A DNA stretch of 64,000 bases from Tethya wilhelma (Eukaryota; Porifera; Demospongiae; Tethyida; Tethyidae), in the NCBI GenBank assembly GCA_964030475.1, contig CAXIPT010000005.1, forward strand, positions 4,483,960-4,547,959, in the 5' to 3' direction. Shown here piece by piece: positions 62,991-64,000 of the stretch. The first letter of the stretch is position 1. Every line of letters begins with the position of its first letter. The position numbers and the translations under genes are program-made. The notes under the pieces are model-generated. The model ran no database searches, had not been told where the DNA came from, and saw only the letters and a program-made list of their open reading frames with translations.

Positions 62991-63651
62991 CCCCCACACA
63001 ATGACATCAATGAATCTCCTAATTTCCTTCAAATGGTTTACATCACTGGCCAATGCAAAATTGCTCAGCATAATATTATAGCCTGCAACATGCTCGGCTG
63101 CATGCCTAAACAACGGAGTAATCTTATCAATCAATTTTTGTGGTTGTTGTTTACACAATTGAAAAAAGATTGATACCAACATCACAGAAAGAGATCACAA
63201 AGTTTGCTCACCTTCAATACTACGTCAATGCTGATTGCTACATAGCTTGAGATGACCTTTGCTGGAAAGGTGGAGCAATAATGAAGCATTCTGTTAGCAA
63301 GACCAAATTTGTCATCAGTTGCAGTATATATTTTCAGTAAAACTGCTGATTCCAGGCTAGATTATATTATTCCTCTTCCATTTATATTATAGTGGGTGAT
63401 AAGGCTTATCTCACAACCAACAGAGAGAGAGAGAGAAAGAAAGAAAAATAAGCCACTTAAGTCTTTCATTTCATGAGCTCACTCACTCACACCTGCTCAG
63501 CTGTCACTAGAGGATAGCCCCATGTTTCCCTGGTCCTTTCCTCCTCTCTTCCATGCAACTTCCTCTCTGTCATCAGGTGTTCTAGAAGTGTTCTAAGTTG
63601 AGTGTCTTTTATAGTAGCTGGAACAAACAGGGATCTACCCTGGTGCTTCCC
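62991..63651 (-). CDS. Exons of an unidentified gene (partial)
   Basis: Three minus-strand segments look coding. Exon 63493-63651 (53 codons, phase 0, CATGCAG acceptor and CAG/GTGTGAG donor) encodes GRSLFVPATIKDTQLRTLLE and a charged helix ending YPLVTAEQ. A segment ending at 63212 with an AAG/GTGAGC donor encodes YTATDDKFGLANRMLHYCST then ISSYVAISIDVVLK. The segment 62991-63122 encodes ITPLFRHAAEHVAGYNIMLS and DVNHLKEIRRFIDVIVWG. The last two are helical and would join in phase. The middle acceptor is unclear and does not fit the phase of the first exon, so at least one exon is missing. I do not recognise the family. The gene probably continues beyond 64000, where an AAG/GTGAGG donor is visible. 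Confidence 0.35.
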
Positions 63652-64000
63652 CTGCATGGTCACCAAGGTTCATTCATTGGCAATAAATTAAGTGATGCTG
63701 ACATGTGCTTTTTGGAAGGTGGTGGTAAAATCCCAGTGGTTGTGTCTACATTGCATTCTCTTCAATGAATATTGTTAGTCAAAAATGTTAATTATTATAA
63801 AACGCATGATCGCCACACTACACAACAACACAAACAACAACAAGAAAACAATGCCGCAACAGAATGATAGAGTAACGTCCTTCAAAGCTAAGCTGTCCAC
63901 TTCAAGCACCTAAGAGGGAGGGAGAGAGAGAAAAGGGTCAGAGCCATACCTGCTTTGATAGCTATACATACCCAGTGGCAAAACACCTCACCTTGTGTCC
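63652..64000. other. Window edge; probable intron and partial exon (-)
   Basis: A pyrimidine-rich acceptor at about 63912-63930 (minus) is followed by VLEVDSLALKDVTLSFCC and a hydrophobic run. A donor-like AAG/GTGAGG lies near 63992. Both fit the unidentified minus-strand gene, but the frame is not secured. Confidence 0.25.

Overview
The window reads as genomic DNA of an early-branching animal, most likely a demosponge. That is an inference. It rests on a compact, AT-rich, short-intron genome, single-copy animal genes (CEP295, DNAJC3/p58IPK, RCBTB), a RING-zfTRAF-Death gene of the kind expanded in sponges, a DEAH-helicase/RBR fusion, and many small inverted-repeat elements and CA/TG microsatellites. 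Gene models were built by hand from reading frames, splice signals and phase. For the well-supported genes every exon junction keeps phase and the total coding length is a multiple of three.

Layout. 1-3 kb: mostly featureless, with one minus-strand exon carrying an RSNSAP motif (PABIR/FAM122-like). 4.7-9.9 kb: a 999-residue kelch/pseudokinase fusion (+). 9.9-12.2 kb: repeat-rich, with eroded ORFs. 12.3-13.1 kb: intronless SAM methyltransferase (+), whose start sits inside an inverted repeat. 14-16.6 kb: a cluster of small single-pass membrane proteins with PPxY and EYPTV-type tails, one frameshifted and on the minus strand. 16.6-19.8 kb: AT-rich with foldback elements and a possible mobile-element ORF. 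19.9-26.9 kb: CEP295 (-), with another PPxY membrane gene nested on the opposite strand in one intron. 27.4-31.1 kb: DNAJC3 (+), divergent from CEP295; the shared 444-bp promoter holds an exact ER-stress element (CCAAT-N9-CCACG). 30.8-33.1 kb: a 1.07-kb duplication covering the DNAJC3 last exon and the first exon of the next gene, with an unresolved base at the join. 32.8-39.3 kb: DEAH helicase with a C-terminal RBR ubiquitin-ligase module (+). 40.9-44 kb: a cytochrome-b5/fatty-acid desaturase gene and a 5'-truncated tandem copy; in both, an 87-bp stretch encoding the third histidine box is inverted in place. 47.3-49.3 kb: a RING-zfTRAF-Death gene (-), broken by a MITE insertion and a one-base frameshift. 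49.5-54.2 kb: RCBTB (RCC1 repeats plus BTB) (+). 56.2-59.8 kb: a tail-to-tail pair of TNF-like type II membrane ligands. 60-64 kb: little recognisable except minus-strand exons of an unidentified gene at the right edge.

There is no operon-like logic. Divergent pairs (CEP295/DNAJC3, RING-TRAF/RCBTB) share short promoters. Several neighbours (TNF ligands, PPxY proteins, desaturase) are local duplicates. The most unusual observations are the desaturase micro-inversion, the conserved UPR element upstream of DNAJC3, the dispersed PPxY family, a tiny transposon family with 9-10 bp target duplications, and a copy of a kelch-gene exon/intron junction placed beside a PPxY pseudogene.
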